From Meridianimarinicoccus zhengii (GTDB taxonomy: Bacteria > Pseudomonadota > Alphaproteobacteria > Rhodobacterales > Rhodobacteraceae): a stretch of DNA of 64,000 bases. The notes beneath the pieces are model-generated. The model saw only the letters and a list, made by a program, of their open reading frames with translations. It ran no database searches and was not told the DNA's origin. Position numbers and translations under genes: made by a program. Positions 1 through 11,701 of this stretch are shown here, piece by piece. The stretch's first letter is position 1. Every line of letters begins with the position of its first letter. The DNA lies in NCBI RefSeq assembly GCF_003254465.1, contig NZ_QDFI01000003.1, positions 48,637-112,636 on the forward strand. The letters are read 5' to 3'.

Positions 1-1
1 C

Positions 2-1603
2 GAGGAACGCGACAAGCTGCTGGACGAACAGGCGCGGATGATTCGCGCGACGCTGGAACATCTCAACCAGGGGGTGGCGATCTTCGACCGCGGTGCGCGG
101 CTGGTGGGCTGGAACCGGCGTTTCGCCACGCTTCTGGCGTTGCCGCGGTCGCGGCTGCACATGGGTGTGCGGTTCGACCCGATCAGCCAGGATCTGCGCG
201 AACGTTTCGCCGTGTCCGACGATGCCCTCCTGCGGCGGCTCGAGGACTGGCGCGGCGACGTGGTGCAGCGGACGCCCATGTCCTTCGAACTGCTGGGGCC
301 GAACCGTCTGACCCTTGCGACCTTTGCCAGCCAGATGCCCGATGGCGGCTTCGTGATCTCGGTGACGGATGTGACCGCCGAACGCGAAGCCACGCGGGCG
401 CTGTCCATGGCCAACGAAACGCTGGAGGCGCGGGTCACGGAGCGCACGCTCGAACTGGAAGACGCGCTCGACGCGGCGGAACGTGCCAACGCGTCCAAGT
501 CGCGCTTCTTGGCCGCGGCCAGCCATGACCTGCTGCAACCCCTGTCTGCGGCGAAGCTCTACCTGGCCTCGGCCGCGGATGGCGGAGACGACCCGCTTCT
601 GGTCAAGGCGGGCCGCGCGCTGGAAAGCGTGGAACTGATCATCGAGGCGTTGCTGGATATCTCCAAGCTCGACAGCGGCTCGGCGCAGTTCGATATCCGC
701 ACCGTCGCACTGACGGAGGTGCTGGAGCCCCTGCGCGACGAATTCGCGCCCGTGGCCGCGGCCAAGAATCTCAGCCTGCGGGTGGTGCCGAGCCGGCTTT
801 CCGTGCGTTCGGATCCGTCCTATCTGCGCCGCATCCTGCAGAACCTTATGGGCAACGCGCTGCGGTATACCCGCTCGGGCAAGGTTCTGGTCGGCGTGCG
901 CCGCATGAAGGACGCGGTGAGGCTGGAGGTATGGGATACCGGCTGCGGCATTGCCGAGGAGGATCACGAAACGATCTTCCAGGAATTCCAGCGGCTGGAT
1001 GCGTCGGCCAGCGCGTCCGAGGGTTTGGGCCTTGGACTGGCCATCGTGGAACGGGCGTGCGCGCGGCTGGGGCATCCGCTGGGCCTTTGGAGCGTGCCGG
1101 GCAAGGGCAGCGGGTTCTTCGTCAACCTCCCGCTGGCCCATGGCGCGGGTGGGGCCGGGACCGTGCGGGCGCCGCAGGTATCCACGTCATGGCGGCTCAA
1201 GAACCGCGGCATGATCGTCCTGCTGGTCGAAGACGATGCAGACCTGCGCCGGGCGATGACCGTGCTGCTGGGCAAGTGGGATGTCAGTGTTCTCGATGCT
1301 GACGGGGCTGCGGCCGCGCTGGCGCTGCTGGACGAGATCGAGATCACGCCGGACGCCGTGCTGATCGACTACCAGCTCGATGGCGGGGCCGACGGGGTGA
1401 CGCTGGCGCAGCGACTCTTCGACCGGTATGGGCGTATCCCGGTCTGCATCCTGTCCGCGAACCGTTCCGCCGAACTGCGCATCCGCTGTGCCGAGACGGG
1501 ACTGCCGATGATTTCCAAGCCCATCGATGCAGCCAAGCTGGAGCAGTTCCTGCTGCGCGCCCTCGACGACGTGCCCGACCCGTTGGCGGCCGCCCGGGTC
1601 TGA
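2..1603 (+). CDS. Hybrid sensor histidine kinase/response regulator (5' end cut by window)
   Basis: The frame is open to the left edge, so the N-terminus is missing. What remains has a PAS-like domain (first ~110 residues after position 38), a coiled-coil linker, a HisKA dimerisation domain with phospho-acceptor His in SHDLLQP, a HATPase domain (N-box near NLMGNALRY, G-box DTGCGI and GLGLGLAI), and a C-terminal receiver domain (LVEDDADLR; acceptor Asp in LIDYQL; conserved Lys in SKPID). The SHDLLQPL form is typical of the hybrid kinases (NahK/ErcS'-like) often found beside quinoprotein alcohol dehydrogenase clusters. It lies directly upstream of pedF, so a role in sensing alcohol or redox state is a reasonable inference; the cognate regulator is not in the window. 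Confidence 0.88.
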   Translation, partial: EERDKLLDEQARMIRATLEHLNQGVAIFDRGARLVGWNRRFATLLALPRSRLHMGVRFDPISQDLRERFAVSDDALLRRLEDWRGDVVQRTPMSFELLGPNRLTLATFASQMPDGGFVISVTDVTAEREATRALSMANETLEARVTERTLELEDALDAAERANASKSRFLAAASHDLLQPLSAAKLYLASAADGGDDPLLVKAGRALESVELIIEALLDISKLDSGSAQFDIRTVALTEVLEPLRDEFAPVAAAKNLSLRVVPSRLSVRSDPSYLRRILQNLMGNALRYTRSGKVLVGVRRMKDAVRLEVWDTGCGIAEEDHETIFQEFQRLDASASASEGLGLGLAIVERACARLGHPLGLWSVPGKGSGFFVNLPLAHGAGGAGTVRAPQVSTSWRLKNRGMIVLLVEDDADLRRAMTVLLGKWDVSVLDADGAAAALALLDEIEITPDAVLIDYQLDGGADGVTLAQRLFDRYGRIPVCILSANRSAELRIRCAETGLPMISKPIDAAKLEQFLLRALDDVPDPLAAARV

Positions 1604-1609
1604 CCCGGA

Positions 1610-1624
1610 CTGCGACGAAGGTCG
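1610..1624 (+). promoter_or_regulatory. Predicted PQQ-regulon box, pedF copy
   Basis: The sequence CTGCGACGAAGGTCG contains the palindrome CGAC-N4-GTCG and matches six other intergenic sites in this window in front of alcohol-oxidation genes. It starts seven bases after the kinase stop codon and lies about 185 bases before the pedF start. The binding protein is unknown. Confidence 0.5.
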
Positions 1625-1808
1625 GTGACGGGCGGCCCGATCCCGCCGTTCAGGGAACGCCGCTGCAAGACATCCATCAAAAATCACGTGGATTCATCTG
1701 GTTGAACCTGTCTTCTGCGCTGCAGAACCCGCAACGATGGTCGAATGGTGCGCCCGCTGTCGTGGCGGTATCCCCGAAGGTGACATCATGCCCGAGGAGG
1801 AGCCCCCG

Positions 1809-2507
1809 ATGCCGACCCCGATCGCGTTTTCGACCCCGACCTTCCTGTCCGTCCTGGCACTTGCGGGGGTCTGTGCCGCCGCGGCGCTGGCCCATGGCGA
1901 CGTGGCGCCGCAGCCCGTGGACACGGCCGGCCTGCCCGAACTGGGCGGCGACTGGCTGTCCGAGAACCCCTACCGCGCCGAGACCGCCGGTGCGGATGTC
2001 TGGCGCCGGGCGATCACGGTGGGCGCGTCGGGCTACACCCAGAACTGCGCGCGCTGCCACGGGCTGGAGGGGATCTCGGGCGGGCTCGCGCCGGACCTGC
2101 GCTTCCTCGAGGCGTCGGGATACGACGACGAATGGTACGTGGAACGCTTCCGCTACGGCTACACGCAGGGCGGCACGACCAAGATGCCGGCCTTCGAGGA
2201 GGTGATGAACCAGGAAGCCGCATGGGCGATCCGCACCTATATCGAGACGCGGCCCGACGACGTGGCGGTGGAGGCGGTGTCGGACGAACTGAAGGCGATG
2301 CGCGACGCGCTGCTGGACGGGGCGGGCACGGACGAGGCGGCGATGGCGGCGCGGCTGCACGACATCGCGGGGCAGATCGAGACGCTGTCGGGTGCGCCGG
2401 TGGCCGACAGCATCGCCCTGCGCGCGGCGCTGGTGCTGGAGGCGGACCCCACCGCCCACAAGGACGCCGCAGAGATCCTCACCGTCGGCCTCTCGGCCGC
2501 GCAGTGA
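1809..2507 (+). CDS. pedF: Cytochrome c-550, PedF type
   Basis: Periplasmic monohaem cytochrome c of the PedF family, the presumed electron acceptor for a PQQ-dependent alcohol dehydrogenase. The start at 1809 follows a strong ribosome-binding site (GAGGAGGA, 1794-1801); an upstream in-frame ATG at 1737 lacks one. The product has a signal peptide ending near ALAHG and a haem motif CARCH at about residue 80, followed by a Met-containing distal region (TKMPAFEEVM). About 232 residues. It stands apart from the main quinoprotein cluster at 39-52 kb, but the same gene survives as a deletion scar in front of the moxJ-like gene (46564-46710), so the family has been duplicated or moved within the genome. 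Confidence 0.88.
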   Translation: MPTPIAFSTPTFLSVLALAGVCAAAALAHGDVAPQPVDTAGLPELGGDWLSENPYRAETAGADVWRRAITVGASGYTQNCARCHGLEGISGGLAPDLRFLEASGYDDEWYVERFRYGYTQGGTTKMPAFEEVMNQEAAWAIRTYIETRPDDVAVEAVSDELKAMRDALLDGAGTDEAAMAARLHDIAGQIETLSGAPVADSIALRAALVLEADPTAHKDAAEILTVGLSAAQ

Positions 2508-2664
2508 GGCGGGGGCCGTGCGGGCATGAACGGCCCGCCACTGCCGGCCGGCAGGGGCGCGGTGAGGTGGGGCAGTGTCCGGCGGTCGGCCCAACGGCAC
2601 GTCCGTCGGCGCATGGAAGATGGTGTGATCCGGTTGCCGGTCGTTCGGACAGGGTGCGGCGCGA

Positions 2665-3456
2665 TCAGCCCGGCGCGGCGTCCAGCGACAGTGTCCGGCC
2701 GAGCGCGATGAGCCGTGCAAGGGTCGCCGCCCGCGTGGGCGCCTCTTCGTGTCCCGGACGTTCCAGGTATGCGCAGGTGATCGCCGCGACCGCCTCCCCC
2801 GACGGGCCAAGGACCGGCACGCTGAGATCGGTGATCCCCACGACCTGCCGTGACGGCTCCGCCCGGTATCCTGCCGCACGGATCGCGGCCAGATCGGACG
2901 CACGTTGCGCCAGCCGCTCCGCGGCGTCGTGCAGTCCCCAGTGGCCCATCGTCGCGCCGATCCGGTCAGGCCGCTGGAAGGCGAGCAGCGTGATCCCCGA
3001 ACCCGTATGGAACAGGTCCATCGACGCGCCGACCCGTGCACGGAATTCCCAGTGGGAGGCCGGGCTGGCCTGTGCCACGACAATCCCGGCGCCGTGCTCG
3101 GGCATCACGAGATGGCAGGACTGGTTCATCTCGCGGGCGAACCTGTCCATCTCGGGCTGGGCCTGGGCCGTCAGCCTGCGGACCGGCGGGTGGCCGGTCG
3201 CCAGCAGGAACAGTTTCATCGACAACGCGTAGCGGTCGCCGCCCGCCAGTCGCGTGACGTAGCCGCGGGCGACGAGCCGTTCGAGCATGCGGTAGATCTG
3301 TGACGCGCCCAGCCCAAGTTCGCGCATGAGTTCCGTCCGCGTCAGCCCGTCAGCCTGCCCGGCCAGGACTTCCAGGATGTCGAGTCCCCGGTCCAGCGCG
3401 GGCGCGCGGTATTTCGGGTCAGAAGGCTCGGTGTCGCGCCGTTCAAGCATCTGCAT
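2665..3456 (-). CDS. IclR-family transcriptional regulator of the L-fucose operon
   Basis: A 263-residue IclR protein. The N-terminal winged helix-turn-helix (about residues 17-80; LTRTELMRELGL and SQIYRMLERLVARGYV) is followed by the IclR effector-binding domain. Two starts are possible: Met at 3456 has AAAGGA only three bases upstream, whereas Met at 3450 has a better nine-base spacing. It is divergent from the L-fucose operon across 124 bases, so it most likely represses or activates that operon in response to a pathway intermediate; this is inference from position. Confidence 0.88.
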   Translation of the reverse strand: MQMLERRDTEPSDPKYRAPALDRGLDILEVLAGQADGLTRTELMRELGLGASQIYRMLERLVARGYVTRLAGGDRYALSMKLFLLATGHPPVRRLTAQAQPEMDRFAREMNQSCHLVMPEHGAGIVVAQASPASHWEFRARVGASMDLFHTGSGITLLAFQRPDRIGATMGHWGLHDAAERLAQRASDLAAIRAAGYRAEPSRQVVGITDLSVPVLGPSGEAVAAITCAYLERPGHEEAPTRAATLARLIALGRTLSLDAAPG

Positions 3457-3545
3457 GGGTCCTTTCCCAACCCCGGCCTCGTAGGTCGTTCGCCATCGGC
3501 ACGCAAGATTCTGCTTGCGCCATGGATTTATATATGGACTGATAA

Positions 3546-3557
3546 TTCAAATATGAA
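3546..3557. promoter_or_regulatory. Possible IclR operator in AT-rich divergent promoter
   Basis: The interval 3521-3557 is a conspicuous AT-rich island in GC-rich DNA between the IclR gene and the fucose operon. It contains the imperfect inverted repeat TTCA-AATA-TGAA. Location suits an operator for the divergent pair; no experimental motif is known to me for this regulator. Confidence 0.3.
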
Positions 3558-3580
3558 GCACGTAGGATCGGGGAGGGATC

Positions 3581-4324
3581 ATGCGGCTGACTGGCAAGAG
3601 GCTGCTCGTGACGGCGGCCGGGCAGGGGATGGGGCGCGCTGCCGTCATCGCCTGCGCATCCGAAGGGGCGCAGGTCTTGGCGACCGACCGTGATCCCGGT
3701 TTGCTCGACGGGTTGGCGGAGCACGGGATCGAGACTGCGCAACTGGATGTGACCGACCCCGACGGAATTCGCGACATCGCAAGCAGGGTCGGCGCGCTTG
3801 ACGGCTTGTTCAACTGCGCGGGCATCGTGCATCACGGCACAATCCTCGATCTGTCGGATGCGGACTGGGCGCACAGCGTCGACACCAACATCACGTCGAT
3901 GGTGCGCCTGTCGCGCGCGTGCCTGCCGGGGCTTCTGGCGCGTGCCGCCGACACCGGAACCGCGAGCATCGTGAACATGGCGTCCATGGCATCCTCCATC
4001 AAGGGATTCCCGAACCGCGCCGCCTATGGTGCCACCAAGGCGGCGGTGATCGGCCTGACCAAGGCCATCGCCGCCGATTTCGTGACGACAGGCCTGCGTT
4101 GCAACGCTGTCTGCCCGGGCACGGTCGATACGCCTTCGCTGCGGGGGCGGATCGCGGCGGCGCCGGATCCGGTAAAGGCCGAAAAGGATTTCATCGCGCG
4201 GCAGCCCATGGGGCGCCTTGCGACGGTGGACGACGTGATCCCGCTGATCGTCTATCTCTTGTCGGATGAAAGCCGTTTCGTGACGGGCCAGGCCATGCTG
4301 GCGGATGGTGGCGTGACGATCTGA
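3581..4324 (+). CDS. 2-keto-3-deoxy-L-fuconate dehydrogenase (SDR family)
   Basis: Short-chain dehydrogenase of 247 residues. The cofactor motif TAAGQGMG near residues 11-18 replaces the usual TGxxxGIG and is characteristic of the L-2-keto-3-deoxyfuconate 4-dehydrogenase branch. The catalytic tetrad is visible as Asn (NCAG, about 80), Ser (NMASM) and Tyr-x-x-x-Lys (YGATK). In the non-phosphorylating pathway it oxidises 2-keto-3-deoxy-L-fuconate with NAD+ to the 2,4-diketo acid, the substrate of the hydrolase encoded at 8726. The start follows GGGGAGGG. First gene of the operon. Confidence 0.82.
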   Translation: MRLTGKRLLVTAAGQGMGRAAVIACASEGAQVLATDRDPGLLDGLAEHGIETAQLDVTDPDGIRDIASRVGALDGLFNCAGIVHHGTILDLSDADWAHSVDTNITSMVRLSRACLPGLLARAADTGTASIVNMASMASSIKGFPNRAAYGATKAAVIGLTKAIAADFVTTGLRCNAVCPGTVDTPSLRGRIAAAPDPVKAEKDFIARQPMGRLATVDDVIPLIVYLLSDESRFVTGQAMLADGGVTI

Positions 4325-4345
4325 CCGGGGGAGGAGGCGTGCGCC

Positions 4346-5173
4346 ATGACGATCGTCGATGCCCATTGCCATTTCTGGCGGCTGGACCGCGGCGACTATG
4401 GCTGGCTGGCGGGCGCGGACCCTGCGCTTGACCCCATACGGCGGGATGTGTTGCCCAAGGACTATCCGGGGGATGCGCGGCTGATCGTTGTGCAGGCAGC
4501 GCCATCGGTGGCGGAGACGGAATTTCTGCTGGATCTTGCCCGGCAGGACTCGCGGATCTGCGGGGTGGTCGGCTGGGTGGACCTCGCAGCCGATGATGCC
4601 CGCGCCATGCTGAACCAGCTTGCACGGGACCCGGTGTTCCGGGGCGTGCGCCCCATGCTTCAGGACATCGCCGCGACCGACTGGCTGCTGGACGCCGCGC
4701 GGCCCGAGGCATTGCGGGCGCTTGCCGATGCGGGTCTGTGTTTCGATGCGCTGGTGACTGAACGGCATCTGCCGATGCTGCGGGAGGTCGCGGCGCGGCA
4801 TCCCGACCTGCCGCTGGTCATCGACCATGCCGCCAAGCCGCAACCCGGCGCGCGCGACGACTGGGCCACGGGAATGCAGGCGCTGGCCCGCCTGCCGCAT
4901 GTGCAGTGCAAGCTGTCGGGTCTTCTGACCGAGTTTGCGCCCGCCGCACGCGCCGACCCGCTGCCCGCCCTGCGCGACATCGTTGCGCCGCTGATCGACT
5001 GGTTCGGCCCCGAGCGGCTGATCTGGGGCAGCGACTGGCCGGTGCTGACACTCGCCGCGACGTGGGAGAGATGGCGCGACCTGACCGATGCGCTGCTGGC
5101 GGATCTCGGCCTTTCGGACCACGCCGCGATCATGGGCGGCAATGCCGCGCGGTTCTATGGGTTGGCGCCATGA
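4346..5173 (+). CDS. L-fuconolactonase (amidohydrolase 2 family)
   Basis: A 275-residue amidohydrolase-superfamily protein with the opening metal motif DAHCHFW, a later catalytic His in VIDHAAKP and the terminal Asp in WGSDWPV. COG3618-type lactonases of this size hydrolyse L-fucono-1,5-lactone to L-fuconate, the step between L-fucose dehydrogenase (10851) and L-fuconate dehydratase (9565). A rhamnono- or galactono-lactone is an alternative substrate, but the full set of fucose enzymes around it favours fucose. Its stop overlaps the start of the next gene (ATGA). Confidence 0.82.
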   Translation: MTIVDAHCHFWRLDRGDYGWLAGADPALDPIRRDVLPKDYPGDARLIVVQAAPSVAETEFLLDLARQDSRICGVVGWVDLAADDARAMLNQLARDPVFRGVRPMLQDIAATDWLLDAARPEALRALADAGLCFDALVTERHLPMLREVAARHPDLPLVIDHAAKPQPGARDDWATGMQALARLPHVQCKLSGLLTEFAPAARADPLPALRDIVAPLIDWFGPERLIWGSDWPVLTLAATWERWRDLTDALLADLGLSDHAAIMGGNAARFYGLAP

Positions 5174-6675
5174 CCGCGGTCGTGCGCATGGAACGGATCG
5201 ACAAGCGCTTTCCCGGCGTTCACGCGCTGCGGGCCGTCGATTTCGACCTGCGCGCGGGAGAGGTGCATGCCCTGATGGGCGAGAATGGGGCGGGCAAGTC
5301 GACCCTGATGAAATGCCTGTCCGGCATCTACCAGCCGGATGACGGCCGCATCCTCGTCGATGGTGCGCCGGTCCGGCTGCCGACACCGAAGGCGGCGCAG
5401 GACGTGGGCATCGGCATCATCCACCAGGAACTGGAACTGATGCGCGACCTGACCGTGGCGCAGAACATCTGGATCGGGCGCGAGCCGCGGCGGTCCTTCG
5501 GGCGGATCGATGAGGCCGCGCTGGAGGCCGCTGCCGCCGACATATTCCGTGGCATGCGCGTGGGCATCGATGTGCGCCAGCCCGTGGGGGCGCTGACCGT
5601 CGCGCGCCAGCAGATGGTCGAGATCGCGAAGGCGCTGTCCTTCCGGTCGCGCATCCTGATCATGGACGAACCTACCGCGGCACTGAACGACGCGGAAATC
5701 GCAGAACTGTTCACGATCATCCGCGGGCTGAAGGCCGAAGGGGTCGGCATCGTCTACATCAGTCACAAGATGGACGAGATCCGCCGGATCTCGGACCGGG
5801 TGACCGTGATGCGCGACGGTGCCCATGTCGCCACGGTCGCAGCCGCCGACACGCCGATCGCGCAGATCATCGCGATGATGGTCGGGCGCGAGATCGCGGA
5901 CCAGACCGTCACGATCCCCGACCTGTCGCGGGCCGACACCGCGCTGGAGGTTCGGCACCTGTCCCGCGGGCGGGATCTGCACGATGTCAGCTTCGCCGTG
6001 AAGAAGGGCGAGATCCTCGGCTTTGCCGGGCTGATGGGGGCGGGGCGCACGGAACTGGCGCGCGCGATATTCGGTGCGGAGCCGCCCGACACGGGCGAGA
6101 TCATCGTTCACGACCGCCACAGGACCATCCGCAGCCCCGCCGACGCGGTACGCGCAGGCATCGGCTACCTGTCCGAGGATCGCAAGCATTTCGGGCTCGC
6201 GCTCGGGCTCGACGTGCGGGCCAATATCGCGCTGGCCAGCATGGCGCGCTTTTCCGACCGGCTCGGCCGGATCGACGAGACCCGCGTGGCCGCCGTCGCG
6301 CGCGACCATATCGACACTCTGCGCATCCGCACGCCCCATGACCGGCAGGAGCTCCGCCTTCTGTCCGGCGGCAACCAGCAGAAGGTCGTCATCGCCAAAT
6401 GGCTGCTGCGCGATTGCGACATCCTGATCTTCGACGAGCCGACCCGCGGCATCGACGTCGGTGCCAAGGCGGAGATCTACCGGTTGCTCAATGATCTCGC
6501 CGCGGCCGGAAAGGCGGTCATCGTGATCTCCAGCGAACTGCCCGAGGTGCTGCGCCTGTCCCACCGCATCGCCGTGATGTGCGAGGGGCGGCTGACCGGC
6601 ATCCTGCCCGGCGGTGCCGCACAGGAAGAGATCATGGCGCTGGCGACGCAACGCGAAGGAGTGATCGCGCAATGA
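5170..6675 (+). CDS. Ribose-type sugar ABC transporter, ATP-binding protein
   Basis: A 501-residue protein with two ABC domains, as in RbsA/XylG/MglA. Domain 1 has Walker [10 protein letters not shown] (about residues 38-46) and Walker B ILIMDEPT; domain 2 has the signature LSGGNQQK and Walker B ILIFDEPT but no canonical P-loop ([10 protein letters not shown]), which is normal for this family. The start at 5170 is set by the ATGA overlap with the lactonase gene; a longer frame to 4906 runs inside that gene and is not used. It energises the permease encoded at 6672 for uptake of L-fucose or a related deoxyhexose. Confidence 0.9.
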   Translation: MTAVVRMERIDKRFPGVHALRAVDFDLRAGEVHALMGENGAGKSTLMKCLSGIYQPDDGRILVDGAPVRLPTPKAAQDVGIGIIHQELELMRDLTVAQNIWIGREPRRSFGRIDEAALEAAAADIFRGMRVGIDVRQPVGALTVARQQMVEIAKALSFRSRILIMDEPTAALNDAEIAELFTIIRGLKAEGVGIVYISHKMDEIRRISDRVTVMRDGAHVATVAAADTPIAQIIAMMVGREIADQTVTIPDLSRADTALEVRHLSRGRDLHDVSFAVKKGEILGFAGLMGAGRTELARAIFGAEPPDTGEIIVHDRHRTIRSPADAVRAGIGYLSEDRKHFGLALGLDVRANIALASMARFSDRLGRIDETRVAAVARDHIDTLRIRTPHDRQELRLLSGGNQQKVVIAKWLLRDCDILIFDEPTRGIDVGAKAEIYRLLNDLAAAGKAVIVISSELPEVLRLSHRIAVMCEGRLTGILPGGAAQEEIMALATQREGVIAQ

Positions 6676-7670
6676 CCGATGCAGACACGACGACGCCACC
6701 GCGCGCCCGCCCGCCCCGGGCCGCGCCGCAGAAGCTTCTGGCCTTTGCCGGTTTGATCCTGCTGGTGCTGGGGTTCTCGCTGGCCAGTCCGAATTTCTTC
6801 CAGGTGTCCAACATCATGGCGGTGCTTCAGGCGACCTCCGTCAACGGGGTGCTGGCCATCGGCGTGACGCTCATCATCATCACCGGCGGGATCGACCTGT
6901 CCATCGGCACGCTGATGACCTTCTGTGCCGTCATGACCGGGGTGGTGCTGACATGGCTGGGCGCGCCGCTTCTGCTGGGGGTGCTGACGGCGGTGGCCAC
7001 CGGGGCGCTTGCGGGGCTGGTGTCGGGCACGCTGGTCGCCAAGATGAAGATACCGCCCTTCATCGCCACGCTCGGCATGATGCTGATCCTCAAGGGGCTG
7101 TCGCTGATCGTGACCGGAACGCGGCCGATTTATTTCAACGACACGCCCGGCTTCGACCTGATTTCCCGCGGGTCGCTGGTGGGGGCGGTGTTCCCGGCCT
7201 TCCCCGTGCCCAACGGCGTGCTTATCCTGTTCGGGGTCGCCGCCGTGACCGCCTGGATACTAAGCCGCACGGTGCTGGGCCGCTACACCTTCGCCATCGG
7301 CTCGAACGAGGAAGCGGTGCGCCTGTCCGGGGTGAACACCGATGCGTGGAAGATGGCGATCTATGCCACGGCGGGCGGGATCGTCGGGATCGGCGGGTTG
7401 CTGATCGCCAGCCGCCTGAACTCCGCGCAGCCCGCGCTCGGGCTTGGCTATGAGCTGGAGGCCATCGCCGCGGTCGTCATCGGCGGCACCAGCCTGGCGG
7501 GCGGGCGCGGTACGATCCTTGGCACGCTGATCGGGGCGCTGATCATGGCCGTGCTGACCAACGGCCTGCGCGTGATGTCGGTCGCGCCAGAATGGCAGAC
7601 CGTCGTGACCGGGGCGATCATCATCGCCGCCGTCTACGCGGACCAGTTGCGGCGGCGTGCCGTCGGCTGA
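6672..7670 (+). CDS. Ribose-type sugar ABC transporter, permease
   Basis: A 332-residue RbsC-like inner-membrane permease with about eight to ten hydrophobic segments and the family motif GGIDLSIGT near residue 72. The start is again fixed by a four-base ATGA overlap with the ATPase gene. It should form the homodimeric channel of the importer with the ATPase (5170) and the binding protein (7711). Confidence 0.9.
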   Translation: MTDADTTTPPRARPPRAAPQKLLAFAGLILLVLGFSLASPNFFQVSNIMAVLQATSVNGVLAIGVTLIIITGGIDLSIGTLMTFCAVMTGVVLTWLGAPLLLGVLTAVATGALAGLVSGTLVAKMKIPPFIATLGMMLILKGLSLIVTGTRPIYFNDTPGFDLISRGSLVGAVFPAFPVPNGVLILFGVAAVTAWILSRTVLGRYTFAIGSNEEAVRLSGVNTDAWKMAIYATAGGIVGIGGLLIASRLNSAQPALGLGYELEAIAAVVIGGTSLAGGRGTILGTLIGALIMAVLTNGLRVMSVAPEWQTVVTGAIIIAAVYADQLRRRAVG

Positions 7671-7710
7671 CCGTGACCAAAGCAAGACGTGAACCAAGGG
7701 AGGAAACCAG

Positions 7711-8658
7711 ATGTTCACCAGAAGAACCGTCATCACCGCCGCCATGGCCCTGTCGCTGTCCGGCGCAGCACCAGGCGCCTTCGCCCAGGAGGAGATCTTC
7801 ATCCCGATCATCTCCAAGGGGTTCCAGCACCAGTTCTGGCAAGCCGTGAACACCGGCGCGCAACAGGCCGCCGAGGACCTGGGCGTGCGCGTCACCTTCG
7901 AGGGGCCGGACAACGAATCCCAGGTAGACCGGCAGATCGACATGCTGTCGGCGGCACTGGCCAACAAGCCAGCGGCGATCGGCTTTGCCGCGCTCGACAG
8001 CCAGGCCGCGATCCCGGTGCTGCGCCAGGCGTCCGAGGCGGGCATCCCCGTGGTCGCGTTCGATTCCGGCGTGGACAGCGACATCCCCGTCACGACCGCT
8101 GCGACGGACAACGTGGCCGCGGCGGCGATGGCCGCCGACAAGATGGCCGAGATGATCGGCGGATCGGGCAAGGTCGCGGTCGTCGCCCATGACCAGACCT
8201 CGCGCACCGGTATCGACCGGCGCGACGGGTTCGTGAACCGCATCGAGGCGGAGCATCCGGACGTCGAAATCGTGGCCATCGAATACGGCGGCGGCGATCA
8301 CCTCGAATCCACCGAGATCACCCGCGCCCTGCTGGCCGCCCATCCCGACCTGTCGGGCATCTTCGGCACCAACGAAGGCTCCGCCATCGGGGTCGTCAAC
8401 GGCGTCCGCGAAGCCGGGGTCGAAGGCTTGACCATCGTCGGCTACGACAGCGGGCAGGCGCAGATCGACGCGATCCGCGACGGTCTGATGGCCGGGGCGA
8501 TCACCCAGAACCCGGTGGGGATGGGCTATGAAACGGTGCGCGCGGCGGTCGCGGCCGCGCGGGGCGAAGAGGTGCCCGCCGCCATCGATACCGGCTTCTT
8601 CTGGTACGACGCCACGAATATCGACGACCCGCAGATCGCCGCGGTTCTTTACAACTGA
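7711..8658 (+). CDS. Ribose-type sugar ABC transporter, periplasmic binding protein
   Basis: A 315-residue peripla_BP_4-type binding protein with a cleavable signal peptide ending AFAQE. Typical features are a Phe/Trp-rich N-terminal sugar site (GFQHQFWQAV), VVAFDSGVDSD and the hinge GYDSGQAQIDAI. Start preceded by AGGGAGG at good spacing. Ligand inferred from operon context to be L-fucose or another 6-deoxysugar. Confidence 0.9.
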   Translation: MFTRRTVITAAMALSLSGAAPGAFAQEEIFIPIISKGFQHQFWQAVNTGAQQAAEDLGVRVTFEGPDNESQVDRQIDMLSAALANKPAAIGFAALDSQAAIPVLRQASEAGIPVVAFDSGVDSDIPVTTAATDNVAAAAMAADKMAEMIGGSGKVAVVAHDQTSRTGIDRRDGFVNRIEAEHPDVEIVAIEYGGGDHLESTEITRALLAAHPDLSGIFGTNEGSAIGVVNGVREAGVEGLTIVGYDSGQAQIDAIRDGLMAGAITQNPVGMGYETVRAAVAAARGEEVPAAIDTGFFWYDATNIDDPQIAAVLYN

Positions 8659-8725
8659 CCGGCGCATGATCGGCCGGGGGCCTCGTGCGGTCCCCGGTCC
8701 CCTGACCAGCACGCAAGAGGCCCCG

Positions 8726-9564
8726 ATGAAACTGCTACGCCACGGCCCGAAGGGGCAGGAAAAGCCCGGCATCCTGGACGATGCCGGCGCGATCCGCGAC
8801 CTGTCGGACCATATCGACGATATCGCGGGCGCGACGCTCGGGCATGACGGGCTGGCGCGGCTGGCGGCCATCGATCCGCTGTCGCTTCCCCTAGTGCCGG
8901 GCACGGCACGCATCGGCGCCTGCGTCGGGCATGTGGGCAAGTTCATCTGCATCGGGCTGAACTATGCCGACCACGCCGCCGAAACCGGCGCCGCCATCCC
9001 CGACGAACCGATCGTCTTCGCCAAATGGACCTCGGCCATCTGCGGGCCGAACGACGATATCGAGATCCCGCGCGGCTCCGCCAAAACCGACTGGGAGGTC
9101 GAACTGGGCGTCGTCATCGGCGAGGGCGGGCGATACATCGACGAATCCCGCGCGCTGGATCACATCGCGGGCTACTGCGTCATCAACGACGTGTCGGAAC
9201 GCGAATGGCAGCTCGAACGCGGCGGGACCTGGGACAAGGGCAAGGGCTGCGATACCTTCGGGCCGATCGGCCCATGGCTGGTCACGCCCGACGAATTGCC
9301 CGATACCGCCGACCTGCGGATGTGGCTGGAGGTGGACGGCCACCGGTACCAGGACGGATCGACGGCGACGATGATCTTCTCCGTGCCGGTGATCGTCAGC
9401 TACCTGTCTCGCTTCCTGTCGCTTCAGCCCGGCGACGTGATCTCGACCGGCACCCCGCCGGGCGTGGGTCTGGGTCAGAAGCCGCCGATCTACCTGAGGG
9501 GCGGCGAAACGATGCGGCTGGGCATCGACGGGCTTGGCGAGCAGGTCCAGAAGGTGGTGCGCGC

Positions 9565-9568
<4 letters not shown>
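8726..9568 (+). CDS. 2,4-diketo-3-deoxy-L-fuconate hydrolase (FAH family)
   Basis: Fumarylacetoacetate-hydrolase fold protein, 280 residues. It has the family core IGLNYADHA, the metal ligands in the EVELGVVIG region (Glu-x-Glu) and the later Asp in YCVINDVSER. In the L-fucose pathway this enzyme cleaves 2,4-diketo-3-deoxy-L-fuconate to pyruvate and L-lactate. Start at 8726 follows CAAGAGG. Its stop overlaps the dehydratase start (ATGA), supporting translational coupling. Confidence 0.83.
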
Positions 9569-11639
<2,071 letters not shown>

Positions 11640-11701
11640 TCAGATCGGACAGCGCGTGTCCGGCTCTGGTTGTTGTTACCCGACCTGGCGTCACGCCGAT
11701 G

